Assembly: GCF_018873765.1 (NCBI RefSeq)
Contig: NC_057925.1
Coordinates: 34,626,646 to 34,690,645 of the forward strand
Source: Telopea speciosissima
Lineage: Eukaryota > Streptophyta > Magnoliopsida > Proteales > Proteaceae
Direction: 5' to 3'
Length of the DNA: 64,000 nucleotides
Shown: positions 10,862-22,508 of the stretch, piece after piece
Layout: each line of letters starts with the position of its first letter
How positions within the stretch are numbered: the first letter of the stretch is position 1
Program-made: the position numbers and the translations under genes
Notes under the pieces: model-generated
The model's database searches: none
Told to the model about the DNA's origin: nothing
Seen by the model: the letters and a program-made list of their open reading frames with translations, nothing else

Positions 10862-12378
10862 TGTCACAAGCACAACACAATTTCAATAACATGTGTTACA
10901 TTGATCAGAGTGCAGGGAAAGTAAAGTGCTATAAGTTTTATACATATTATTTACATTGAAAGTTTCAACAGCTCGATATTCCCAAGTTCACGACCATCGA
11001 GCCAACACACAACTATTCTAAAATATAAACAGTGGAAATTTATCCACAAAAAAGGATAGTATTAAACAAAAGAAAATAAAAAGTTAATGCCACATCATCA
11101 GTTCCTGTTCTCCAAGTAATCCTTTCTTCCACAAACGCATTCACCTGCAGGATCATCTAAAAAGAGGATATTCCACAGGGGTGAGCTCCACTGAGCCCAG
11201 CAAATAAATGATAGACCACACACACACAAGCATGAATCCTAAATGCATGGGTTCAATTTTAATATTAATTCCACCTAACAAACAAATGCCTAAGTCGGGT
11301 CTGTGCTAGGACAACAACTTAAGAAATGTTCTCGGTTCCTTCTTAACCGCCCTGAGACGTAACCTCAACTGTTGTATGGAGCCCACAGTGGTCGTTGGTA
11401 TTATATACCTTCCCATGGGTAGACCCCGATAATCATAGCCAGGACCCCATTCCGACGTCCTTCACACTCCTTAATGACAGGGAGCTATGATCACCCAACA
11501 CCTGAACCCCTGCTGGTAAGGGTTGTAGTACTAAGGAATGACATTCCTAGCCATATGCGCTAAATGACATAGTTCGAGGTGTACAGTGCTCCCGCATCCC
11601 ATACTATGGCACACCATACCTCTCGTTTCTAAGTCGACTACGGCATCTAATCTATCACAAGCATTCACATTGCCAACCATTCCATATCATATCATTCACA
11701 ATCATAAATTATAGATAATGAAATCAATAAATATCATAAATGAAACAGGAATAACACATGCAAATGATTACTGGCAATTGTATCTAAAAATTTAATTAAA
11801 CGTTCTAAAAAACAATCAAAGCCCACCCCCACTTACCTTGTTATGATTGCAATGGTGATGTTGGGTTTTGTTTGGTGTCGGTGGTCGGCGTGACTTGACG
11901 AGCGAATGGTAAGGTCCTACGAATGTTTAACCATATCCGGTGTTAAAAAGCGTCAAAAACCCATGTGGAGTCCTAGGGTTACCCCGTGGTATAGTTGGAC
12001 AGGGTCTAGGGAGTATTCACCAGTGAAACAGCATCTCAGGTTGATGTGACAGTCAACCAGGACATCAACCTGAGATGGCAGTGTTCTAAAAATCAAAATC
12101 ATTATTCTCTGGTTGGTGAACCAGTCGACTGGGACACAAACCTGAGATGAAAGTATTTTAAAAACTGAAGTTGCATTCTCTGGTTGATGACCCAGTCGAC
12201 TAGGACATCGACCAGAGATGTATAGAAGCCCCAAAATGCAGAAAAATAGAATTTCTAACGGGGTTTTTGGGCTGAATCCACATTCAATCGATCATGGATG
12301 TTGTTTGCGTGATCTTTACTATGAATGGGACCATGTTATGATCGATTTGTATGGAAAAATTGGGGTTTTGAAGGTGGG
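10862..12378. repeat. 1.5-kb direct repeat, copy 2
   Basis: Second copy of the segment at 7677-9182. It runs on without a break into the remainder of the Tekay-like LTR, so it is the original location and copy 1 is the displaced or duplicated one, or vice versa after unequal exchange. Confidence 0.85.
12032..12220. repeat. Array of three LTR hairpin modules (copy 2)
   Basis: Modules lie at 12032-12077 (arms CATCTCAGGTTGATGT/ACATCAACCTGAGATG), 12108-12147 (CTCTGGTTGGTG/CACAAACCTGAG) and 12178-12217 (CTCTGGTTGATG/CATCGACCAGAG), spaced about 72 nt. A fourth is at 13251-13290. The second and third have CAGTCGACT in the loop. Between modules one and three the pair CTCAGG/CCTGAG has become CTCTGG/CCAGAG, a change on both arms. 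Confidence 0.8.
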
Positions 12379-12924
12379 TACAACCATGAAGATAATTTCA
12401 TGATTCGGTCTTTGGATAGAACAGTTCTATGTGGCTGAATATGTATTGATTATTTTAATTCAGTCCCTAGAGCTGTGAACAGGTTAGTGCTATGGTTAGC
12501 ATGGAGTTAGGGTTTATACATACATGGGTTTAAGCTTCTAATTCCATAAATCAAAAATCAATTTCATAAACTACAAGAATTGAAAAAACATGGTTCATTC
12601 CAAATCATCATGGGTTTAGTAGGATCCACTATGGTTTAATTAGAGAAATGATGAGGAAGTGAGGATTTTACCTTAAGTTAGCAAATCCTCCCCAATCCGG
12701 CACCTTCTTCTCCCTTTCTTCTTCTTCTTCTCCTTCTCTGGTTCAACTTCCTTTGCTAAGACAGAACATTAGTCGTTGAGTGGGGTGTTAATGAAACGTA
12801 GTATTTTTCTTTAATTAATTAGATTAGTTTATAAGCTTGTAGTGGATAAGTTTAAGTATTTCTTTTGTTAAAGTAATCTAAGTCGGTTTGTAAATTAATA
12901 GGTGTCGTGTAAGTCTTTTGTAGG

Positions 12925-13022
12925 TGTCATTAACATAATCTAAGATTCAATTTGTTTTTGATACGTGTCATTAACATAATCTAAGATTTAATTTGTTTTT
13001 GATAGGTGTCATTAACATAATA
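12925..13022. repeat. 41-bp tandem repeat, about 2.5 copies
   Basis: Units begin GTGTCATTAACATAATC and continue through an AATTTGTTTTTGATA phrase. They lie inside the Tekay-like LTR downstream of the CT-rich leader and have no coding potential. Confidence 0.8.
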
Positions 13023-13629
13023 CTCACATAATCCAAATTCAATTCAAATTCCAAGTTTGTCTTTTGTAAGATTTTATTTGTTTAAACAATAAGCCGACTC
13101 CTACGCAGGTAATTGGACTTTGTGGGCCCCATGGGTCCTAGAATGTTGGGGAAAACTTTCCAATTCAGTATTCAAGGTGCGGCGACAAGATCCCCTACTC
13201 AAAACACCGGGTTCTGCGTCTCAAAGAACAAAATCCGTTCTGGCACAATTCTCTGGTTGATGCAGCAATCGACTAGTACATCAACCTGAGATTTCTGTCT
13301 TTGTTTTCTTCGTGTCGGAATGTCTAAAAGTCGATACGTTTCGTATGCGAACCCACACGGACATATTTATAATACCAAAAACACCTAATACGAGGTTAGG
13401 GTTTCTTACCATGAGTTGTACATCTGTGTGGGGATCCGACAACCGCACGGGGGAGGTATCTGTCATTTTACCGATGAGCGACGAGTTCACACCGGGATTC
13501 CTTCTTCATCTTCTACTTGTTCGAACATAAATCAATACTCCATAACGCACATGGTGCCATGACTTCGGGTTTTGAATCTACATTCGGATTCGGGTTAGGG
13601 TTCAGATCAAAACATGCCAGGCCGTAACA

Positions 13630-15109
13630 TTCTCCCCACCTTACAAAAATTTCATCCTCAAAATTTGACATGTCTGGGGATCCATATAGGTGAGGATACC
13701 TTGACTTCTTTTCATCTTTTCGTCACCTAGGCTTTCCTTGATTCGGTGTGATTACTTCATAGTACCCTTTTATCTCGTATTGGTATGACTCTTTTGTTTT
13801 GATTGGGCTGCCAAGGTTCAATTCTCAAGTGATCTAAACCATATCCGGGTTTGGTTGACCTAAAGCTCTGCTATATAAGGGCCTAAAGGAAAAACGAATC
13901 CCAAACGTATATTTCAAGAAATCAACTAATCAAACTACTCCTCACGTATTTCATCCACTAATCCATGTTTCTTATGGCTTGGGATTATAGGGTAAAAGTC
14001 TATATTATCTTGCTTATTGGCTCTTTCCTAATGAAGACTTTCACTTTTGGTTCTCCAACACCTGACTCAACTTTAGAATGAATTAGAATATTGATGGAAT
14101 CACTATTATTCACTCCCAATAACGGAGGGGACATTCGGTGACCCATTACTCCACTCATAGCTATTGTTGAGCAAGATCTCGTCAAAAGTCCTTCGATTTT
14201 GGTCTCTTTTCGTTCTCGGCTGTTCTTGGCTATACTTGACACCCGTTATTTAATTTCTAGATTTTGTTATTTACCACCCACCGCTTGGTACACTTTAAAC
14301 TTACTTGAATTCAGCCTAAAATGTTCTATTTATCTGGTTCGCGATTATATAACCTTATCGAGACTTAATTATGTGTCTTGGTCTTTCACCGACCCTCTAG
14401 AATCTAGATACGAATCGAAGGTTTTCTAACGGTTATGACTCATACACTTCGTAACATACCCAACAGGAGTGCTAACCACAAATTTGTGTTCCAAGTTCTT
14501 CTAGGGCCTATTCATCTTATTGCAGAATAGTGGAAACAAAAAGTATAATGTACCAGAATTAATTAATACTCGATCAGGTGAGGATGATATGGATAAAATA
14601 CCTGTCATCACATCGGGGTTTTCCTCGGCTTCTTCGTTGGTCAAGGCGTACACCCTCCCTTGAGTTCTATTGCCTTGGGGTGGAAGTGTCGGGCAATAGA
14701 TTGAGATTGGGAAGGCGCTCCATATCCACATCGAGTACAGTTCCTGGCTATGTGTTCGGGTAGATTGCATATGAAACACCGGATCGGACCAAAGGGTCGT
14801 GGATTATATGTAGACCTAATGGGCTGAGAACTTTCTTGAATTGTAGTTGGTCGAAGGGGCTGAAAAATTTGATCCATTTCTGGCCTACTGTCCTATTGTG
14901 GCTGCTAGAGATGGGGGACGGATACTTGCGACACGTGCTTGGCTTTACGATACGGGAAAGCCCTAGACATATGCCCCAACTGATTGCAGTTGAAACAACA
15001 AATGCTGGCACTAGACAGTTGTGATGTAGTTGTGAACCTTGCCGATTGACTGAGTCGATTTTCATCCTTTCCATCAGGGCATGCTGGAGTCGAATCGGGA
15101 TAGGGGTCC
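13630..15109 (-). pseudogene. Tekay-like gag C-terminus and protease start, internally deleted element
   Basis: On the minus strand this internal region carries a retroviral zinc knuckle CFICNLPEHIARNC (about 14735-14776; CX2CX4HX4C) followed, in a shifted frame, by GRVYALTNEEAEENPDVMTG (about 14600-14660) and VLINSGT where the aspartic protease active site DSG would be; the catalytic Asp reads Asn. Then comes a short unrelated open stretch and directly the polypurine tract and LTR. Reverse transcriptase, RNase H and integrase are missing, so this is a deletion derivative. The 5' part is cut off at 15110 by the Sirevirus. Many stops and at least one frameshift are present. Confidence 0.7.
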
Positions 15110-15541
15110 TGTTAGGGAAATACACCTCATACACTCCAAGACATGTTTTGATGATAACAAATAAAGCATATCTTAAACTAGCATTTGTTTAAAGTGTTCA
15201 GATGAGAGCGTAGCACCAAGTGAGGGGGAGCATACACAAGAACAAACGTAAGAGCGATACAAGAATAATTGATCAAAATGATTCCAAAGACATGGAAGTC
15301 AAAAGTCAAATACTTGAAGACCAAAAAGCCTATTGAAGATTGAAGACTTTTTGAAGACTTTGTAATCTTGTATTTGTAATCTTAAGTCACAAATTGATGT
15401 AATGCACACACACACACATACATCCATTTAGAATGTCCTTAGGAGGTATTTTTGACCCCTTAGACACATGACCATTTGAGTTTGGAACCCCCCCAAACCA
15501 ATCCCTTAGTGGGATTGAAGCATCTCCACTGAAATTTCCAA

Positions 15542-15785
15542 ATCCGGCATACCAGATCAATGGGAGTCTCAGGGAAATGACCACAGTAGCCCTCCAACGT
15601 ATGCTGGATAATGATCTAGCATACCGGATCCTGTTTGGCTGCATTTGACCCTGATCCGGCATACCGGATAGCTATCCAGCATACCGGATCCATATACTAC
15701 TGTTAAATTTTTTAACCGTTATTCCTCTGTTTTATAAAGAAATTAGGTGATCCGGCATACCGGATTGGTATCCAGTGTACTGGAT
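15542..15785. repeat. Cluster of ATCCGG...CCGGAT palindromes in the Sirevirus LTR
   Basis: Copies are at 15542-15557 (one arm mutated), about 15600-15629, 15654-15669 (ATCCGGCATACCGGAT), 15674-15689, 15750-15765 and 15770-15785. The last reads ATCCAG-TGTA-CTGGAT, with both arms changed so that pairing is kept. Further GGTATACCGG/GGCATACCGG copies lie outside the LTR at 22260-22345, ahead of the 3' ORF. Palindromes in maize Sirevirus LTRs are established knowledge; this is a sequence-different version. Confidence 0.85.
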
Positions 15786-16080
15786 TATATATGGCTTGTG
15801 GAATCCGATCCTAACTTGGATTCCTAATTAATTTAAACCATCTAGCCTATAAATACCCACTTGTTTAAGGCTCTAAACACCATTGCTAATCATAATCAAG
15901 AGCCTCCAAGAACAAGTTACTCTCAAGTGAGAATTTAAGCATTAATCCAATGCATTCAATCTCACTTAGCTCCCTTCATTCATATTTGCATTAAAGCTTC
16001 ATAGTTTGAAAGGTAGCACATCTTTACTAAGGTTTGAGGTAATTCTAAACCTCTTAGTACCACTTTTACTTTATATAAGT

Positions 16081-16212
16081 AGGTTGAGTTCTCTTGCTCG
16101 GAATCAAGAGTAGGTTGAGTCCTCTTGCTCATTAACTCAAGATTAGTTGTTGTTGAGTCCTCTTGCTCGTTTCTCAAGAGTTGTATGAGGCCTCTTGCTC
16201 TTACTCAAGATT
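16081..16212 (+). repeat. Degenerate tandem repeat in LTR, about 35-bp unit
   Basis: Four copies of a unit built around GTTGAGTCCTCTTGCTC followed by CTCAAGA. They lie downstream of the LTR TATA box, so they would be in the transcript. Confidence 0.75.
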
Positions 16213-16398
16213 TGACATAGTGAAATTCTCTCTAAGGTGAGAGGAGTGGACGTAGGCAAGCTTTTGGCCAAACCACTATAAATTTTTAGTGTTGTTTATT
16301 GTTGCTTGTTTGCATTACTTAGATCATTTTTAATTCCGCATTATTTAGCATATTTCACTATCTTCACCTATGCACCCCCCCTCTAGGTGAATTCACAT

Positions 16399-16410
16399 TT
16401 GGTATCAGAG
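16399..16410 (+). other. Primer-binding site (initiator tRNA-Met)
   Basis: TTGGTATCAGAG one base after the LTR end matches the 3' end of plant initiator tRNA-Met, as used by most plant copia elements. Confidence 0.9.
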
Positions 16411-16461
16411 TGGGAGTTCAAGATCGTGATTATTTTTAATCCAATTAAGAGTTTTAAGACC

Positions 16462-18279
16462 ATGGGATCCTCTGTCAATCGCAAGGTTGAAGGATACAAT
16501 AATACCCGACCTCTCTTCTTTGAAGGTGAAGGATTCTCCTATTAGAAGAATCGCTTCAAGAATTTTATTTGTGCCAATAACATTGACGCATGAGAAGTTA
16601 TTGAAAATGGGCCAAACACTATAGACAAACCCATAGAAGAGTGAAATCCAGTTGAAAAAGTAAAGGTTCAACTCAACTATGTAGCTATAAGTTACATCCA
16701 ATGTGCCTTAGGAGAAAAAGAATATAATAGGACATACATGTGTGACTCCGCTAAGGAGATGTTTGATAAGCTTGTTGTTACTTATGAAGGTACTTCAGAA
16801 GTTAAGCAATCTAAAATTGATATGTTAGTAAATGAATATGAGTTATTTAAAATAAAAAAAGATGAAGACATATATGCTATGTTCACTCGCTTTACTAACA
16901 TTGTGAACAAGTTGAAAGGTTTAGGAAATGTTTACTCCAACAGTGAGAATGTTCAAAAGATATTGAGATCTCTCTCAAAGGAATGGAGATCCAAGACTAC
17001 AACAATAAAATAATCGAAGGACATTGATAAGCTAAGTTTAAATGAGCTGTTGGGATCACTTCAAACGCATGAGATGAAACTCAAACAAGACACCAAGGAG
17101 GATGAACCAAAGGAACCAAAGAAGAAAGTTATGGCATTCAAATCCTATGAAATCAATGATGATGATGAAGAACTCTCGGATGATGAGATTGCCTATCTAT
17201 CCAAGAAGTTTTCAAGATTCTTGAAGAACAAAGGTAAAACTCCATTCAACAAGAGAAGATTTTTCAAGGATAAAAAAGGTAAGAGTATTTCTAAAGATAA
17301 CACTGACTCTTCTTCAAAAGATATTGTGTGTTATGAATGTAGAAAACCAGGACATTTTAGAGGAGATTGTCCTAAAATGAAGAAACATAAGAAGGTCTAC
17401 AAAGCTAAACACACCTTTGATTCAAGTAATGAAGAAGAAGATGATGAAGAATCACAAAAAGAAGAGGAACAAACAAATCTTGCATTAATGGCTACCGAAG
17501 AAGAAGAAACCCAAAATGAGGTAAGTTCCACTTCTCCATTACATAAGGATAATGACTTTTTAGAATTAGAAGAAGTCTTTGAAGACCTTTACCAAAGTAA
17601 AATGGAAGTAGCTACTACTAAGAAAAATCTCTTAAAAGAGATAAACACTCTCAAAGACCAAAACACAACTTTAACTTCTCAAGTTAATATCTTGGAAGAA
17701 GAAAAAGATAAATTGTGTAAAACCTTAAAGTCCTTCACAAATGGCAAAAAGACCCTTGACATCTTACTTGAAAATGCCTCCAAAGCACCTTTCAACAAGG
17801 AAGGGGTAGGCTATGATATGAACCAAGGTTCAAATCAAACCAAAAAGGCAAGTTCAAGTAATACAACAAGTAAGAAAGTAAAGAAGAAATTTTACAACTA
17901 TTGTAGAAAGAAAGGACACTCAATTGAGGAATGTTACTCTAGAAAGAAGAATCCTCAATTTAGCAAACCCAATCTTAAAGGGAAGACTCCATATATCCCT
18001 CAAACTGTTGTGTGCAATAATTGCAATAAGAAGGGACATACTATTTGGGAATGTCATCATATGAATCAATCTTTCCACCATCCTAGAAGACCTTATAATG
18101 GTCAAAATAGGAAGAGTCATCCAAAGGTTCAAAAACGAACTAGAACTCCAACTAAGGTGCAAAGACCATCCAATAACCAAAATTCTTATAGAATATCTCA
18201 AAACCAAAGACCTTGGAACCCCCAATCATACACAAGTTGGTATGGGAACCAAAAGAGTAATGGTCACCAAATGGTATGA
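16462..18279 (+). pseudogene. Sirevirus gag polyprotein, disrupted
   Basis: The ATG at 16462 opens a frame kept to 18279. A UBN2-type capsid region spans about 16700-17050 (MFDKLVVTYEGTSEVKQSKI near 16759), followed by an acidic lysine-rich stretch and the zinc knuckle CYECRKPGHFRGDC at about 17328. Two further cysteine-histidine clusters (YCRKKGHSIEEC near 17900 and CNNCNKKGHTIWEC near 18015) give the multiple-knuckle tail common in Sireviruses. A coiled-coil-like segment covers about 17580-17740. Stops occur in the first 200 nt (TAG near 16540) and a TAA at 17011-17013, so full-length Gag cannot be made. Confidence 0.85.
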
Positions 18280-18365
18280 AGACCAAGAGGAATGTATGAT
18301 ACTAACAATAACGGACCCAATACTCAATGGGGACCAAAGTTTTATTAAGCATTCTTGTTTTATAG

Positions 18366-21300
18366 GTGCACTTGAGCAACATGGAATGGTATATTGATAG
18401 TGGCTGCTCGAAGCACATGACATCCAATCCAAAGCTGTTTTTAGAACTCAAGAAACAAAAAAGAGGATATGTATCCTTTGGAGACAACAGCAAAGGAAGA
18501 ATCATCGAAAATGGATCGATAAAATTTGGAGGTACAGTGATCTCTAACGTTAGCCTAGTTGATAATCTTAAGTACAACTTACTTAGCATAAGTCAACTAT
18601 GCAATAATGGTTATTTTGTTAACTTTAATGCCTCCAAGTGTGAGATTAAAGATTCTAATGATAATATGATTCTTGAGGGTTGCAGGAAGAACAATGTTTA
18701 TACCTGCATATTTAGTGTAAACTCTTATGATTATTGTCTTTTCTCTAAGTTTGATGATGCCACTTTATGGCATAGAAAATTGGAACATATCAATCCTAAG
18801 ATAATTAGATCCCTTTCCTCTAAGAACTTGGTGAGAAACCTACTTAAGTTGAACTTTGATAAGCAACACACTTGTGGAGCATGTCAAAGAAGTAAACTTA
18901 CAAAGGTGTCTCATAAGGCCATTAATTCTGTTGCTACCTCAAGACCTCTACAATTACTTCACCTTGACTTATTTAGACCTATACAAACTACAAGCCTGGG
19001 AGGTAAGAAGTACACTTTTGTAATTATAGATGATTACTCCCGATTCATTTAGACCCTCTTTCTCAAGCATAAAAATGATGCATTTGAGGAGTTTGTATTT
19101 TTTTGTAAGAGAGTACAAAATCAAAAGGGTTACTTGATCACTTTTATAAAAAGTGACCATGGTGGTGAATTTGATAACATAGAAGAATTTGGAGAATTTT
19201 ATCGAAAATAAGGTATAACACATAATTTCTCGGCTCCTAGAACTCCACAATCAAATGGTTTGGTTGAAAGAAAAAACAGAACTATCCAAGAAACCGCTAG
19301 GACAATGCTCAATGAGTATTCCTTACCTAAGTATCTTTGGGCCGAAGCTTTTCATACAGCATGTTATGTGTTGAACCGAGTTTTAATAAGACCTATTTTG
19401 CTGAAAACTCCTTATGAATTATTTCATAACAAGACTCCTAAAGTTGACTATTTTAAAGTATTTGGTTGTGCATGTTTTATTCTTAATACTAAGGACAACT
19501 TAGGAAAGTTGAGAAAAAGACTGATGATGGTATATTCCTAGGCTACTCCACAAATAGTAGAGCATATAGAGTATTTAATAAAACAATACTAGTTATAGAA
19601 GAGTCTATGAATGTTAAATTTGATGAATCTATGACAAAAGATAGATATAAAGACCTAGAAGAAGATGATGAAGATGAAGTACTTGAAATCAGAAAAAGAG
19701 TTGAGAAAGTTACTCTAGACGATCCAAATGATCAAGTACCTCAACTTCCTAAAGAGATTAGAACTGTTAAAGACCACCCTTTTGACCTTGTCATTGGAAA
19801 CCTGGATAAATGTATACAAACTAGGAGTAAACTCCAAAATGTTTGTTCTAATGTGGCTTTCATTTCTACCATTGAACCCAAGAACATAAAAGAAGCACTT
19901 TTGGATATTAATTGGATAATTGCTATGCAAGAAGAGCTCAATCAGTTTGAAAGAAATCAAGTTTGGGACTTAGTGCCAAGACCCTCGAACACCAAGATTA
20001 TTGGAACTAGATGGGTATTTAGAAATAAACTTGACGAAGATGGTAACATAACTAGAAACAAGTCTAGATTGGTTGCTTAAGGCTATAACCAACAGGAAGA
20101 CATCGACTTCGATGAGACATATGCACCTGTAGCTAGACTTGAATCTATTAGAATGCTTCTTGCGTTTGCTTATCATAAGAATTTTAGGTTACATCAAATG
20201 GACGTGAAGAGCGCATTCTTAAATGGCTTCATCAGTGAAGAAGTACACGTCATTCAACCACCTGGATTCGAAGACTCAAAATTCCCTGACCATGTCTACA
20301 AATTGAAGAAGGCCTTGTATGGCTTAAAACAAGCTCCAAGAGCATGGTACTACAGGTTAAGTAAATTTTTCATTGATGATGGTTTTATAATGGGTAAGAT
20401 AGAAACAACTCTCTTTGTAAACATAAGAATAAAAACTTAATTCTTGTTCAAATATATGTAAATGATATCTGTAAGTACCGTGGTCCTCGAGATAAGGGTT
20501 CCTTAGCCTCTATGGCGACAAAGATTGGCTTCGATGAATAATGGCGTATCGTTCCGATATATCATCATGGAGATTGGGATCATGTTTTATAAAGGAATGG
20601 AGTCGCCACCTAGGATTAGGGCCTAGGACCCAATGGGTGTAGCCCCATCTGGGGTTAGCGAAAAGGGCTACGTGATTCCATATGGTCTGGTAAGAGATTC
20701 AGGGTAAGTAGTCAGGTTACGAGGGTGGGAAGGTGTTAGGCACCCACCTCGCCTGGATAAACCGATCTTTCTGCTAGATGCTGGTTTTTGAATATTCTCC
20801 CTTAATAATATATCTTATACTAACATGTAAGGCTAAGTTATGATGCACTAATCATGACAAAGAAAGAAAAATCATTTACTATGTACACTAAAATGAGTTA
20901 CTTTAATTGTCTACATTATGCCAAAAATAATAAGAGGGAAAGAGACAGATACCTGTCTAGAAATACAAGAAATAAATGAAAGTGCACCGAGGGCAAAATA
21001 TGTGATGTCCCATGGCTCAGGTGGAGATGGATGATCGGCTTGTCTCTCTCTTGTCGGATAGAATGAGGCTATACGAGATGAGTTTTGTCACTCAGACTTC
21101 GGGTAGAGTAACGACTACATAAGAGATTTTTGTTATCTGTATACAGACAGAATAACAGCTGTGAAGGGGGTTTTTCGTTATCCGTACACTGACGGGATAA
21201 CAATACCTATGAGCATAATCGATCTATGTCTAGATGGGTAACCGAAGAATCTACCCACGTTGAAGAACTCCACTCACTCACATACTCATGAGGGAAAGAT

Positions 21301-22228
21301 GGAGGAAAAGAGAGTGAAAAGGGGGCAAAACAAGCCCTGGAGGGTCTCCTTACCCGAGAAAAGCTTGAGAAATGAGGGAGGGGGACCCTCCTATTTATAG
21401 GGAGGGATTCCCTCTCTCTCCTAGCCAGATAAGTCCTCCACGCCGCCGTGGAGATGTCCAATGAAGTTTGACATCAATGGACAGAAGTCATCTAGTACTT
21501 CAATGAGTACATCTGTAACCCTATCCAAGGATGAAGATGGAACTCCAGTTGACCCGACCAAGTATAGAGGTATGATAGGTAGTTTACTTTAACTAACGGC
21601 TAGTAGACCGGACATAATGTTTGGTGTCTGTGCTTGTGCTAGGTTTCAAGCCAAACCTATGCAATCCCATTTGAGTACTGTAAAGAGGATCTTTAAGTAC
21701 TTAAAAAGAATTCCAAGCATTAGCCTATGGTACCCTATGGATAATGACTTTGACCTTATTAGCTTCTCTGACGCCGACTTTGCCAGTTGTCATGTGGATC
21801 AAAAAAGTACAAGTGGTACTTGTCACTTTCTTGGATCATGTTTGGTTTCGTGGTTCAGTACAAAGAAAAACTCAGTTGCTCTATCTACCACCGAAGCTGA
21901 ATACATCGCCGCAGGACGGTGTTGTGCATAAGTGCTATGGATGAGGCAAACCCTCTAAGACTACGGAGTTAAGTTTGACACTTCCTCTATCCAATATTAT
22001 AACACAAGTGCAATCAATCTTAGCAAGAATCCGATTTTACACTCAAGAGCTAAACATATTGACATTCGTCATCATTTTCTACGTGATACAGTTCAAAGAG
22101 GTGAAATACGACTTGATTATATTGAGACTAAGAAGCAACTTACGGACATCTTCACAAATCCCTTAAGTGAAGAAAGATTCTGCTCTCTTAGAAGAGACCT
22201 TGGCTTGTGTGACCCATTTGATTTTTGA
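18366..22228 (+). pseudogene. Sirevirus pol (protease, integrase, RT, RNase H), disrupted
   Basis: Domains in order: aspartic protease site WYIDSGCSKHM (about 18387), the GAG-pre-integrase HHCC module (LWHRKLEHINPK ... CGACQRSK, 18767-18890), the integrase core (LLHLDLF, then SDHGGEF near 19152 and GLVERKNRTIQE near 19258), reverse transcriptase from about 19870 (GTRWVFRNKL, HQMDVKSAFLNG, LYGLKQAPRAWY), and RNase H (FSDADFASC, STTEAEYIAA, near 21765-21910). Stops at 19049, 19209 and 20078 and a frame change near 19541-19600 are present. At the polymerase active site the DNA reads YVNDI and is then replaced by foreign LTR sequence until about 21460. Coding resumes at TLSKDEDGTPVDPTKYRGMI. Confidence 0.85.
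20470..21460 (-). mobile_element. LTR fragment of another family inside Sirevirus RT
   Basis: The foreign block begins TGTAAGTACCGTGG right after the RT active site and ends near GTGGAGATGTCCA. On the minus strand it has a TATA box (CTATAAATAGG, plus about 21390-21400) and then the ordered blocks TGCCTAACACCTTCC (near 20735) and TAGGTGGCGACTCC (near 20600). The same blocks occur in the same order on the plus strand at 56257-56410. It is therefore an LTR of a gypsy family, minus-oriented. The host RT segment around the join is missing, so this was an insertion plus deletion or a conversion, not a clean insertion. Confidence 0.6.
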
Positions 22229-22508
22229 AAAAGCTGTTTTTTCTCTGTTTTTGCTAAAACGGTATACCAGATTAGTAATTCTGGCTGTTTTTTACCGTTA
22301 CTGCTTAAAATGGTATACCGGCTCCTCAAACGGCATACCGGATTAATTGATTTCTGATCGTTTTATAGCTGTTACATTTGAATTCAAGCCTATATAAGTC
22401 TCTCATTTTGTCATTTTCTTGATCACTGTTCACTCATTCTTCACTCTATACTCTAATTCTCACTTGATACATAATTTCTTTTCATATTTCTTTCTCTCTC
22501 TTTCAAAT

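Larger units (their letters stand above)
7579..13629 (-). mobile_element. LTR of a minus-strand Tekay-like Ty3/gypsy element, internally rearranged
   Basis: The unit starts TGTCACACCCC and ends CCGTAACA on the plus strand (TG...CA when reversed). Just beyond 13629 lies the complement of a polypurine tract (13630-13645) preceded on the minus strand by GAGGATGAAATTT, the usual end of Tekay/Del internal regions. This identifies a 3' LTR of a minus-strand element. The 6.05 kb is inflated by a solo LTR (9183-10861) and a 1.5-kb duplication; without these it is about 2.9 kb, a normal Tekay LTR size. A CT-rich leader occurs near 12700-12740. It holds the 46-bp hairpin modules annotated separately. 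Confidence 0.6.
15110..16397 (+). repeat. Sirevirus 5' LTR
   Basis: The LTR begins TGTTAGGGAAATACACC and ends TTCACA, followed after one base by TTGGTATCAGAG, the initiator-Met primer-binding site (16399-16410). TATAAATA lies at 15849-15856. Palindromes based on ATCCGG-CATA-CCGGAT occur upstream of the TATA box, and a short CTCTTGCTC-type repeat lies downstream. The first 486 bp align with 23971-24456 with scattered differences. Confidence 0.9.
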
